A stretch of 64,000 nucleotides of DNA, taken from the NCBI GenBank assembly GCA_028622995.1, contig JAJQJQ010000016.1:2480001-2544000 (forward strand), read 5' to 3'. Every line of letters starts with the position of its first letter. Position 1 is the first letter of the stretch. A program made the position numbers and the translations under genes. The notes beneath the pieces were generated by a model. That model made no database searches. It was not told the origin of the DNA and was given only the letters and a program-made list of their open reading frames with translations. Below, in pieces: positions 12,602-23,424 of this stretch. The stretch comes from Panagrolaimus kolymaensis (lineage: Eukaryota; Nematoda; Chromadorea; Rhabditida; Panagrolaimidae).

Positions 12602-14517
12602 TTAAAATCCTTTCAAGATATTCATGACTCGTTTGTTCGTTATTAGTTCCATTGGTTGAGGTTTCCATTGCAATTGTCTTGTCCAGCGTTCATAATTTTC
12701 AAAAACATTTGGTCGTTTATTTCGATATTGTAATTGCGTTGTTCTTGAAATACTTCGTGGATCAATAGGGCAATCAAAATCAGATAGAGTTCCTTTGAAA
12801 AATAAGAGGGACATTTCAAATTTCTAAAAATAAAGAAAATTATTTGGTAAGCATTCAAAAAAGAAAAAACAATTTACCATTTTATCAGGTTTCAATCCAT
12901 TTGTTTCGGGAAAAAATCGTCGAATGACATAAGAGCAAAAGCGATGAAGATTTTTTCGATTTGATACAGCAATAAGAGCTCCAAAATTTCTATGAGTATG
13001 AGAATCAAATATAGCAATAGAATCAGTGTCACGTTCATAAACGATCAAAACACATCTTTCAACAAACATTACAAGGAAAAACAATTGCTTCCATTCTGTT
13101 ACAAGATTGCTAAAAGTTTTTTTTGATATTAAAGATGAAAAAAATGTTTTATTTAACTTACTGTTCAATAGCACTTTTAAGATTACCGTAAAGAAGTGAA
13201 AAAGCATCACCATGTTTTGATTTTGTTGAAACAAACGCCACTTCACCAAAACCGGAATCAAGAAGTTTTAAAGCAGTTGGAATGTTAAAAAGAGAAGAAT
13301 CACATTCATTCGGAACAGCATCAGCTCGGTCATTACCATCAACGATTGAGTTTACCATAGCAGCACAAAGTCGAGAAGGAAGAATCTAAAAGTCAAAAAA
13401 AATTATGTTATTCTAACACGAGTCGTAAAATAAATAAAAAACGGCAATAGAAATTTTTCGCTTTTGTGTTTTCGTGTTAAAACTTTTTTCTTTAGCTGGT
13501 TGAAAAAAGTCGAAATTACGCATTTTTTTTATGTTTAATATCTTTAAAAATCATTTTTTATTTACTTTTTTTATGAACGTCCATGGAAATATTAATAAGA
13601 TCACGATGAACATGATGGGATAAACAGAAAATTAATTCAACCGACTCCAACTCTCAAAAAGTGTACCGTAAGTTTTAATTTAAAAAAAAGCTGAACCCTT
13701 TCCTTGTGGTACACTTTTTGAGAGTTGGAGTCGGTTGAATTAATTTTCTGTTTATCCCATCATGTTCATCGTGATCTTATTAATATTTCCATGGACGTTC
13801 ATAAAAAAAGTAAATAAAAAATGATTTTTAAAGATATTAAACATAAAAAAAATGCGTAATTTCGACTTTTTTCAACCAGCTAAAGAAAAAAGTTTTAACA
13901 CGAAAACAGACAAAAGCGAAAAATTTCTATTGCCGTTTTTTATTTATTTTACGACTCGTGTCTAACTACAAAAATAAAAGAAAAATTACATTTTGTTTTG
14001 TTGTGACATGATGAGTTTTGTTATTTTGTTTAGTTGGAAAACTAGCAGCATCAACATCGATGGAAGTGACCCCATTCCACATAGGTAAATGGATCCCCTT
14101 TCGAAAAATATTTTCAGCAAGTGCCGCAGATATTAAAGAACAAGCATTTGAAGGTGAACCACGAGCTCCAAAACGAGTTTGAGAAATATGATGTGGAAAA
14201 TTCCAAACTATTACAAAATCATTCTAAAAAAGTAACAAGCAATGATAGAACTAAAAAAATATAAAAAGTTATCATACCTCAACTGGAAATCCACGAATCA
14301 ATGGGTAAGTTCTTAAATGTTTGTTTTCCACCAAAGTTTCAAGTTCGTTTGATGCAGCATTGTCATTTTTTAATATTCTTGTCTTTAATACAGAAACAAT
14401 TGTAGAAGCACCAGAATCAAATCTTGAAGGACGATGAAACACTTTTTCGCTTTTGTTAGTAGTCAGTTGAGTGCGAGCACTTCGGCGATGACTACTCCAT
14501 CGATGAAGAAAGCCCAT
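12602..14517 (-). CDS. Unrecognised protein, possible papain-like cysteine peptidase fold
   Basis: Five exons: 14517-14278, 14223-13990, 13385-13162, 13109-12878, 12823-12602; 383 residues. I do not recognise the family. The first 75 residues are basic and Ser/Thr-rich. A middle block TRFGARGSPSNAC ends in Cys108, followed by the helix-like SLISAALAEN. A later block reads IAIFDSHTHRNFGALIAVS (Asp268-Ser-His270). A conserved-looking Cys at a helix start with a distant Asp-Ser-His on a strand followed by GA recalls papain-like de-ubiquitinating folds, but this is inference. Intron 2 is 604 bp, ten times its neighbours, because it contains a foldback element (13417-13960). The ATG at 14517 lies 3 bases behind a GCGCAG acceptor. 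It starts 114 bp below the lipase stop, as in an operon. Confidence 0.6.
13417..13960. mobile_element. 544-bp foldback (hairpin) element in an intron
   Basis: The left arm 13417-13667 and right arm 13708-13960 are reverse complements along their whole length except for one 2-base indel in the right arm near 13909-13912; the loop is about 40 bases. The termini read CACGAGTCG...CGACTCGTG. TCTAA stands immediately outside both ends (13412-13416 and 13961-13965), a likely 5-bp target-site duplication. There is no coding capacity beyond chance, so it would be non-autonomous (MITE/foldback type). It lies wholly inside intron 2 of the unknown gene and leaves the splice sites intact. Arm identity implies recent insertion or ongoing gene conversion between the arms. 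CAC termini with a 5-bp duplication recall Transib-type transposons, a weak suggestion only. Confidence 0.85.
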
Positions 14518-14631
14518 CGTCTGCGCACTTGATACACTAACAACGACATTTTTTGATTTAAAAACAAAATAAAATTGGTATGCAAATTTTTATCAGGAAA
14601 AAAATGTTTATTTGTGAATTGCAATAAAAAA

Positions 14632-15848
14632 TCATTTGTTTAGAAAAATATTTAAATTTTTTGTTTTGTTTGATTTCAATCGTTTCTTCTTTTCTGTGAC
14701 TAAGCATCCTGAGTTGCCATATCCACTTACATCTTTCCCGAGATAAAATAAATGATCTTTTATTCGATAATGAATGTAATAACCATTGCTACATGCTTTA
14801 TCTTCGTTAATAGGACTTCCAGTACAAATTCTAAATATTGAAGAATTATTTTCCATGTCTTCTGGATACCAAATTTCTGTACCATGGTGATATGGGCCAT
14901 GATTATAAGCGGATGAACATTGATGGGAAAATAATGATTCATAGCAATAAGGAAGCTAAAACTCATATTAATGTGCCGTTGGTCAAAAAAAACTTTACAT
15001 GCGCGACAATATCATAACGATGAACAAGCCTCCATGAATTTGGTACCAGACTATCATGGGCAGTTGCATAGTCTTGATTACCAACTCTCGGTTGACCAAA
15101 TGTGATAAGAAAAATTTCTGAAGAATCAACAAGATGTCGATGTTCGTAAGCAAAAAGGCTTGATGCAAGTGATACTAATGCACCACCTAAAATTAGATTC
15201 GATATTTACCAATAAATTAATTATTATTTTTAATGCATTTGATAAGGAAAATTTGTTACCTAGTGAATGTCCGGTGAATAATAACTTGCAAGTTGGACAT
15301 TGTTGTTTTAGCTGCCGTAAAATATGCCCAAACCCGGCTTGCCAAAGTGATTCTAATGCCGCGTCTAAAAGTTTGGGTTGAAAATTTAAACTAAAATAAA
15401 TCAAAATTACAGAAATACCGTTGAACGCTGCCACCAGCTGGAAAAGTTTTTTTCGGTGCTGTCATTGTTTCAGCAAGTTCTATAATAAGTTGAAGTTTTG
15501 TCTTCGTTCCGCGAATCTGAATTAATTTCTATTTTATATTTTTATTACTTTATATGTTATTACCGATAAAACGATCCATTCTTCAGTTACCGCAATAAAA
15601 GCCCAACATTCATCGTGGATAGAATCACATGATAATTGAATTCGTTTAATTAATTTTGCTTTATTCTTAGTTAAACATGGTAGTGGATCTGGTGCATATA
15701 CGGCAGCTGCAAATTCTAACGCAAAATCTGCTAGATTACGGTCAAAATCTTGTGTCCAATTAAATGCTGGAGGAGCTGGATTCCAAAGGGAGTAACTCTC
15801 AGTCAATGAGCAGCAAAAAGCAGCAAAGAAAAAAATGTTAAGAATCAT
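14632..15848 (-). CDS. Secreted class 3 lipase
   Basis: Five exons: 15848-15564, 15516-15411, 15364-15260, 15186-14999, 14955-14632; 335 residues. A signal peptide starts MILNIFFFAAFCC. The alpha/beta-hydrolase core has the nucleophile elbow FTGHSLGG (Ser164), then ITFGQPRVGN and the acid-bearing strand VHRYDIVAH; HGPYHHGTEIWY is a good place for the catalytic His. This is the fungal-type lipase_3 family, which cleaves triacylglycerol or related esters and is common in nematodes, usually secreted from the gut. The 15410-15365 intron is fixed by the family sequence GGSVQRYFYAALESLW; a nearer AG would give a 20-bp intron and break the frame. It starts about 100 bp after the HBS1 stop with an acceptor-like TCGTCAG between, so it is probably the second cistron of an operon. 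Confidence 0.88.
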
Positions 15849-15950
15849 TGAATGTAAGAAAAACAGCTGACGATAAAATCTTTTAACAAAATAATCAATA
15901 AAAATTTTTATTTAAAACAATGAACAAAGTAAGACGTTTTTAAAAATAAA

Positions 15951-18241
15951 TCACATTGAAATTTCATCGATAACCCCAGCAGCAATTGTCATTCCATTAG
16001 CACGAAGAGTAATACGTCCAAGAGCTTTGCACTTTGAATAAGGTTCAAGATTGACAAGAGTATCGGTTTCAATTTGAACCAATGCAGTTGAATTTTTTGG
16101 CAAACACCTGCAAAAGAAAAAGAGGTGACAGCAACGATTAAAAAAAGGGATTACCTAGGTTTTTGCTTGAGAACCTCGCCATTTGACTTATTTAGAGTGC
16201 ATTTTAATTGAGTTATCGTGCAAGGAACGCATAATGAATGGGCAAACAATTCAGCTTTACTTCCTCTTATAATTGGAATTGCAATATCAAAAACAACTAA
16301 ACGAACTGTAAACTTTTTACATGGTACCAAACAATCCTGAAAAAAAGAAATTTAAAACGCGCTACAATAAAAGCTAAACTTACTGCTCCACCTCGGCAAA
16401 GAACAAAGCCGGAGGTAATTGACTCGTTTTCAAAAGCACCAGAAAGTGATATCAAAATTTGGTCTCCAGCGAAACAAATCTCACTTGCTGCTGCAGTATT
16501 TGGAGGCGCTGAAGCATTTGCATCATCCACACATACACCTTTCACTACGGCAGAGTCCGCTCGAGGCATAAGGAAAACTTTATCTCCTGCTTCAACATGA
16601 CCCGCTTCAATTTTAGCGCTCAAAGAAAGAGCGTTATTCGTTGATTTCAAAAGATCATTTACCACAATTCGTAAAGGTAAGTTTTCAGGTCGTTCGGGAG
16701 CAGTTAAACTTTCTTTAAATAAGATTAAATTAGTATTTATGTGTATATTTTCTTACCCAATGCTTCAATTAAGGTTGGTCCTTTATACCATGATTTCAAC
16801 GGATGACTTTCACCCACAGGCTTCGTAAGATTATCTCCAGATAAACCAGAAAGAGGAATAAAAGTTATTTTGGAAAATCCAGCTTGACGTTTTAAAAATG
16901 TACGCTAAAAATAAAACGAGTTTGTTTAAACAAAAGGGTTCATGTTTTATAAAATAGCAAAAAATGAATGAATTAACTTACAAGAATTGCTTCAACTTCA
17001 TCAAATCGATTTTTTCCCCAATCAACTGTATCCAATTTATTTACAGCAACAATAAGATGAGTAACTCCAAGGGACCGTAATAACAGAGCGTGTTCTCTTG
17101 TTTGACCGCCAAGATCAAAACCGGTTTCAAATTCGCCTTTTGTGGCATTAACCACAAGCAAAGCAGCATCTGCTTGAGAAGCTCCTAAAGAAATTTTTAT
17201 TAATTTACTTTAATGAACAACTCAATCCACCTGTGATCATATTTGGGATGAAATCTTTGTGACCGGGAGCATCTAAAACGTTAATCTTTCGTTTTTTAGT
17301 TTCAAAACAAGCTCGAGCAATATCCATAGTCACACCGCGACTCCGTTCTTCTTCAGTATCATCCAAAATCCACGCATAAAAAAATGAAGATTTTCCAATT
17401 CTTAAAAATAAAAATAAGAATGACAAAAATTAAAATTAAAAAAAGTTTGAACCTATTTGCTTCCTGTTTATATCGGTTTAGAGTTTTTTGATCAACACAG
17501 CCAAGTTGAAAAAGTAAGTGGCCCATTAAAGTACTTTTTCCAGCATCAACATGGCCAACAATTACCAAATTTATTGACTCTTTTGTGTCTTTTGCACGTT
17601 CTCTCGTTCTGTAAAAGTTTAAATACATTGATTCTTAATATTCTGTTATAAAATTTACTTGAAAACAGGTGTAGCTGCAACAGCAGTTTCAAGAGCTGAA
17701 AGTTTATGTGAGCTAAGATTTGGAGTCATCCTAACTGGTGATTTAGAACTTTGTCGTTGAGCGGGTTTTTGTTCGCTAATTCGAAGTTGTTGAATTGCAG
17801 GAGCAACAGCTGGAGAAGGTTTTGAAGCTGAATTCATCTGAGATTTTGCTTTAAAAAAATCTTTTAAATTTTATTCTGTAAAAGTTTTCAAATACCTGGA
17901 GCTTCCATCTGAAACATCTCATCGTGATCTTCTGCATTGTCACAATAATCTTCTTCGTGAATATAATCATCCACACTGTTTGATGCTCTGCTGCTTGAAA
18001 CTCTATTTCTTCGATAAATGTATTGAGCTAGAAACCATGACTGAATGCTTTAACTACTTTTGAAATTTATATCTTACCATTTGTGTTATCAATACCCGAT
18101 TCTTCTTCGAATGATTTTCCATAATAATCCCTATCATCATCTGATTCTAATTCTAAAAGTAAAAATTAGCCATTGTTTCGCATTCAACCAAAACAAACCT
18201 TCTTCATAATCTAAATTAGCCAAATGTCTATGTCTTGACAT
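15951..18241 (-). CDS. hbs-1: HBS1 ribosome-rescue GTPase
   Basis: Eleven exons: 18241-18199, 18152-18078, 18027-17896, 17848-17659, 17608-17453, 17400-17231, 17184-16982, 16904-16757, 16712-16384, 16336-16155, 16107-15951; 594 residues. The acidic N-terminus ([14 protein letters not shown] onward) is the HBS1 type; a low-complexity linker precedes an eEF1A-like G domain with [23 protein letters not shown] and NKLD, then two beta-barrel domains. Absence of an eRF3-style N-terminus and presence of the HBS1 N-domain favour HBS1 over eRF3. HBS1 acts with Pelota to split stalled ribosomes and is needed for no-go and non-stop mRNA decay. It is the most upstream gene of four closely spaced minus-strand genes. 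Confidence 0.92.
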
Positions 18242-19767
18242 TTTGAAAACTATACAGAAGCTTAATAATAATAATTTATATAATTCTTAAATAAATAATG
18301 TGTTTCATTACAAACAAAAAAATATTTGTTTGATTTGTTATTATATTTCGCGGCAAGAACTGTGCATTTAGGAATTAAGTAATAAACAATTCTCTACAGG
18401 TATAATTAAATGATATTCCGTATTATCATGACAGGAATGTGAAACGTTTAAACGTCATTGCTTAACCTTAACTTTTGCATTATAGTATATATGTAGTAAT
18501 TAGTATCTTCATTTGTGCCTGATTACAGACAGTAAAGTAAAGTTGCTTTCATTTCAAAATAAAGAGTAACACTTTTAATTCCACAAGCTGCCGTAAAGTT
18601 CAAACATTTTGCATTTTTTTATCATCATTTTTTCTATTTTAGTAATAAAACTTTGCAGAATGTTTAATTTTATTTTTCATCTAATTCATACATAAATAAC
18701 GCTTCAGCTTTTTGCGAACAATAACCTAAATTACTGAAGAAAAAAATTTAAGGACAAATCTAAAACATTTTTCAGTTTTTACGGAATGATGTTTTTTTAA
18801 ATCGCTTTTGTTTTTTTTTTGTTTATGCAGACATAGTTTGTTATAGGTTGTTTCTACTATTGTCGATTTATAAACAATTCAAACATCATGATAAAGATTT
18901 TTTACATCCTATTGTAAAATCCAGGGATAAAAATGAAAACAATTGGAAAAGGATAAAATAAGTTTTAAAATTGCTCTAGATACTTCTTTTAGATTAGTAA
19001 GTATCACTTTTCAAAAAAAAATTGTTTGTAGCTTATATTTTAAATCTTAAAGCATTTCACCAGCTTAATGATGTATTTTTTTTTATTCCCAAACAACAAA
19101 GCCGCCAGCAAAAAAAAAAACTAGAGAAAACATTTTGAATGAATAAGTGAAAAACCTCAATAGTCACTCTTTTTTTCTACTTTGTAGTTATTTTTTCTTA
19201 AAATTGTGAACATTAAAAATTGTGTTTCTATTTTTTTTGGATTTTTTTTAACATTCTTTCTTTAGAAGCTTTAAATTCAGGTTTCGTTTATTTAATTTTA
19301 CTTACTGGAGGTGTAATTTTTAGTTTCTTTAAATTTTAGTAAAATAAAATGTCCTTTTAAAAAGCAAATTTCCCTTTAAATATTAGATGATGCAATACCT
19401 ATGTGCGTTTTTCTCGATTGTTCAACGGCATTGATCCATTTGATTGTTTGAAGATTTTGTAGATTTTATCGAAGAAACTCCGCCTTCATTTCGTTTTTTT
19501 GTAGTTTGTCTCATACCACCACCGCCATTGTATTATTGCATTCAACACGGCGGCGGCCATTGTGGTCCCATTCTTCCTTGCTGCTTTCTTTTTTTTTATT
19601 TTGTTTATCGCGCAAACTTTGTGCTTTTTTGTTCATTTTTTTATTGTTTGCATCAGACCATCGTGGAGAATTTTTTCTTTTGTAGTTTATTGCTCTCAGC
19701 ATTTTTTTTCAAATTTATTTTTATGAACTTATTTATTTTAAGTTTTCAGCTAAACGTTTTGTGAACC
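18242..19767. other. Divergent intergenic region, 1.5 kb
   Basis: Lies between the HBS1 start (minus) and the 6-phosphogluconate dehydrogenase start (plus). Very AT-rich with many T- and A-runs. The last 300 bases are C/T-rich and end in TTTTCAG at about 19749, a probable 5' UTR acceptor. Open frames overlapping on both strands near 19444-19764 look non-coding. Confidence 0.45.
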
Positions 19768-21563
19768 ATGCCTGAAACTGCTATTGCGGATATTGCTGTT
19801 ATCGGCCTTGCTGTTATGGGCCAAAATTTGATATTAAATATGAATGATCATGGATTTACAGTTTGCGCGTTTAACCGAACCGTAGCTAAAGTTGATGCGT
19901 TCCTTGAAAATGAAGCAAAAGGAACCAAAATTATTGGAGCACATTCAATTGAAGAAATGGTTGCATCCTTAAAACGACCTAGGCGGGTCATGCTTTTAGT
20001 TCAAGCTGGTTCGGCCGTTCAATCAATGATTGATCAAATTGTTCCTCATCTTGAAAAAGGTGATATAATTATTGATGGCGGAAATAGCGAATATCATGAT
20101 TCTAATCGGCGTTTTAAAGAATTAAAAGAAAAAGGAATATTTTTTGTTGGTTGCGGTGTGTCGGGCGGTGAAGAGGGTTAGTTTATCTTTTAAAACACCC
20201 AGCTCTACCATAAAAACAAGAATGCGCATAATCTTTACATACTTTACAGTAGTATTTGGTTGATTTAACCTAAAAATATTCCATAAAATGGTTCATTCAA
20301 CCAAGCCAATTGTTAACCCAAAGCATTTTTTAAAAAGTTTTTGATTGTGAAAATTTTTTTCTAAACTAAAACTAACAAAAGTTAATTTCTATAGGCGCTC
20401 GCCATGGTCCATCACTTATGCCAGGAGGAGCTTCTGAAGCTTGGCCTCATCTTAAAGATATCTTCCAATCAATTGCAGCAAAATCCGATGGTGAAGCTTG
20501 TTGTGATTGGTTAGGTGAGGCTGGAAGTGGTCATTTTGTTAAAATGGTTCATAATGGAATTGAATATGGCGATATGCAGCTTATCGCTGAAGCATATGAT
20601 CTTCTTTTAAATGGCCTTGAACTTTCTCATGATGAAATGGCCAATGTTTTTGATGAATGGAATAAAGGGGAACTTGATTCATATTTAATTGAAATTACCA
20701 CCGATATTCTAAGATTTAAAGATGAAAAGGGCGAGCCACTTGTACCAAAAATTCTTGATTCAGCAGGTCAAAAAGGCACAGGCAAATGGACGGGAATTTC
20801 AGCGTTGGAATATGGTCAACCTGTAACACTTATTTCTGAGGCCGTGTTTGCTAGATGCTTATCAGCTTTAAAGGAACAAAGAGTTTATGCTTCTAAAGTA
20901 TTACCAGGAAGCCCTTTACCTAAACCTGAAGCATTCAAAAATAAAAAAGATTTTATCTTGAAACTTGGACAAGTAAGTAATTCTTTTAATATGAATAAAT
21001 ATTTATTAAATGGCTCGTTTTTTTCAGGCGCTTTACGCTTCTAAAATTTGCAGTTATGCTCAAGGTTTTATGCTTCTATCTCAAGCAAGTCAAGAATTTG
21101 ATTGGAAACTTAATTTTGGAGCAATCGCTCTTATGTGGCGAGGTGGATGCATAATTCGATCAAGATTTTTGGGAGAAATTAAAAAAGCATTTGATACAAA
21201 TCCAAAACTTCAAAATTTATTACTTAGTGATTTTTTCAAAAAAGCTGTCTCGGATGCTCAAGTAAATGATAATTTCATAACCCAATTTTATCAGTCCTCT
21301 CATACCTTCATTTTTTTTAGGAATCATGGCGGGTTGTCATCGCTTCTGCCGTTTTGGGTGGAATTCCAATTCCTGCATTTACTTCAGCCATTTCATTTTA
21401 TGATGGTTATCGTCGCCCCGTTGGCCCAGCAAATTTAATACAAGCTCAGCGTGATTATTTCGGAGCCCATACTTACAAACTTCTTTCCGATCCGGAAACT
21501 TCTGTTCATACAAATTGGACAGGACGTGGCGGCCGAGTTACTTCAAATGCTTATCAAGCTTAA
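19768..21563 (+). CDS. PGD: 6-phosphogluconate dehydrogenase, decarboxylating
   Basis: Four exons: 19768-20176, 20395-20972, 21028-21261, 21321-21563; 487 residues, family length about 484. The N-terminal Rossmann motif reads [10 protein letters not shown]; substrate-site segments are [20 protein letters not shown] and, later, [20 protein letters not shown] with the catalytic Lys/Asn region. The C-terminal tail [11 protein letters not shown] reaches into the partner subunit in the dimer. It converts 6-phosphogluconate to ribulose 5-phosphate and CO2, making NADPH in the cytosolic pentose phosphate pathway. Intron 1 (218 bp) is long for this window. A 201-bp near-perfect foldback begins 26 bp after the stop, so the 3' UTR may contain a stable hairpin. 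Confidence 0.97.
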
Positions 21564-21589
21564 AAATTTGTCATTTTTTAGTAGAAATT

Positions 21590-21790
21590 TTTAAAGGAAC
21601 AAGACTATTTGATGCCTTTTCGAAAATTTCGATACTGGGGCTGGGAGGAAGAGTTGGGGCGGCGCGTGTTTGAACTACCGTGTAAGACAGAAAGTGACAC
21701 GGTAGTTCAAATACGCGCCGCCCCAACTCTTCCTCCCAGCCCCAGTATCGAAATTTTCGAAAAGGCATCAAATAGTCTTGTTCCTTTAAA
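21590..21790. mobile_element. GC-rich 94-bp-arm foldback next to PGD 3' end
   Basis: The left arm 21590-21683 and right arm 21697-21790 are reverse complements with one mismatch (21668/21712); the loop is 13 bases. The inner half of the stem (GGGGCTGGGAGGAAGAG and flanks) is far more GC-rich than anything around it. The outer 6 bases are TTTAAA on both sides, which may be a palindromic target duplication or part of the arms. There is no coding capacity; mirrored open frames on the two strands are a by-product of the palindrome. It could be a MITE or a long hairpin RNA source carried in the PGD transcript. Confidence 0.8.
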
Positions 21791-22089
21791 CACTTTATTT
21801 TTTTAAATTTATTCACAACGGATTATAATAATCTTTTTTATCATTTTACAAAAAATCATTTTAAATACTTTTTAACAAATTAGTAAAAATATGAATTGAA
21901 AAATAAAGCTATTATAAAAGCTCCAAAACAAAAAGTCTGATGCATGCAAATAAAATAAAAAGCTTGTTTAAAGAAACACACAAATTTTTGCGTAATATTT
22001 AAATTTTTCCATTTTTTATATCTCTCATTTACAGTGAAAATTTTATTTCGACTATTAGTTTTGCAACAAAAATACCAACCGAAGCAAAA
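21791..22089. other. Intergenic remainder after PGD
   Basis: AT-rich, with an AATAAA near 21901 that could end the PGD mRNA downstream of the hairpin and the leader of the next gene. Nothing else seen. Confidence 0.4.
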
Positions 22090-23259
22090 ATGAAAACATC
22101 TCAGAATTGGAATTTATATTTTTATCTTATCTTTGGAGCTCTTGGTATAAGGTATTGTTTAACATTTTTTTAAAATTAATTTTATTTTACAATCTTTCAG
22201 TGTGATTCTTATTATTACTATAATCATTATTGTGAGACGTTGCTGCAGAAAGAAACGTAGAAGAAGACCAAAACAAGGAATTATCTTACCTCCGCCTGCT
22301 CCTCCTCCTTTTCCAATGCCTCCTGTCAATCAACAACCTGAAAAACAAGTTGCATCTCAAAATTTAAATGTGAAGCTTCCATCCAAACCAAAAAATGTTC
22401 CGTATGGACCTATGCCGCGCCCGATGCCACCTTCGTCAAATAATGAAAAAGACGTTAATAAGAAGGTACCGCCAACATCTCAAATGCTGACAACATGTTC
22501 AACACAGCCATCACTTTCTCTCGACATTACGCAACCCAAAACTGAAACTGAAATGACGCCCGATGAACTTGAATACATTGCATTTTCGACCATCGATTCT
22601 GGAAAACGATTCAAACTTTTCAACAGCGCAGTGTTTGTATTCTTTTTTAAAATCTAATTTTAAAATTTATATTTTTTTTTATAGAAAAATGGCAGAAAAA
22701 ATAGCAGAATCTCATGGATTTTGGATAAACGATCGAGATCCAACCGTGCCAGGTGATGAAGAAGCTTGGTTACAAAAAGAAGCAGATAATATGGTTCGAA
22801 CTTGTTGTGAAATTCATGGTGTGCCGGTACCTGACATTGGTGCAAATAAAGCTGAATATTTGGATTTCATTGAACGACATTCTTTAAGAGAAATATATCA
22901 AATAGCGTTATACACCGAAGTATCGGTAAGTAACTGAATTTGTTTATGACTATCTAATTTTTTAAATCATTCTTTTAGGATATTATTCGATCATTCTTTC
23001 TCAATGCTGTTATGTAAGCTTTAACTAAATTTTTTCCATTTCATAAAAAAACTTTAGTGAAAGATTTCGTGAAGTTGTAAGAAAATTACCGACGGATCAA
23101 TTACAAAAGTGTCAACATCCGATTCCTCTGCTGTATGTTTAATTTTTATTTTTATCATATTTTTAATATGTTTTTTACAGATATCGAATTTACAAAGAAC
23201 ATCCAGATGTATTTGAATTCAAACCTAAAAAACATGAAAAAGATAAAAAGCGGCGATGA
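22090..23259 (+). CDS. Unrecognised single-pass membrane protein with Pro-rich linker
   Basis: Six exons: 22090-22151, 22201-22632, 22685-22925, 22979-23013, 23058-23132, 23181-23259; 307 residues. A hydrophobic segment near residues 8-33 (IIIIV end) is followed at once by an Arg/Lys/Cys stop-transfer stretch, so the bulk is probably cytoplasmic. Residues about 48-130 are Pro/Lys/Gln-rich. The C-terminal 140 residues look folded and helical (DEEAWLQKEADNMV, ERHSLREIYQIALYTEVS, ERFREVVRKLP) and end in a basic tail. I know no family for this. The exon 2 donor is set as GTTTG at 22633, which alone joins the frames. It may be lineage-specific. Confidence 0.65.
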
Positions 23260-23424
23260 AATATGATACATAGTTTATTTTTATTTTTAACCTTTTGATG
23301 AATGTATTCACATCTTAAATGTAAAATGATAATAAAAAATATTAAAACAAATGTGTTAAAATTAAAACATCGAAAAGTTGAAAATATTTATTACAACGAT
23401 TGGCAAATTTAGTTTAATTTTCTA

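Larger units (their letters stand above)
10290..18241 (-). other. Candidate four-gene operon
   Basis: HBS1, lipase, the unknown peptidase-like gene and ERLEC1 follow one another on the minus strand with stop-to-ATG gaps of 102, 114 and 219 bp. Each downstream start is preceded by an acceptor-like sequence: TCGTCAG before the lipase, GCGCAG before the unknown gene and ACTTTAG near 12493 before ERLEC1. In nematodes this spacing is typical of polycistronic units resolved by SL2-type trans-splicing. Functional coupling is loose: translation surveillance and ER quality control. Confidence 0.55.

Noticed and set aside
15391..15410. 20-bp intron in the lipase
   Set aside because: It would shift the frame; the acceptor at 15365 gives a 46-bp intron and the conserved lipase sequence.
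19444..19764. 106-codon ORF upstream of PGD
   Set aside because: Overlaps an equally long antisense ORF, Phe/Cys-rich from a C/T-rich leader, ends at a probable 5' UTR acceptor.
21571..21816. Similar open frames on both strands with nearly the same protein
   Set aside because: They are mirror images created by the foldback at 21590-21790 and have no splice or homology support.
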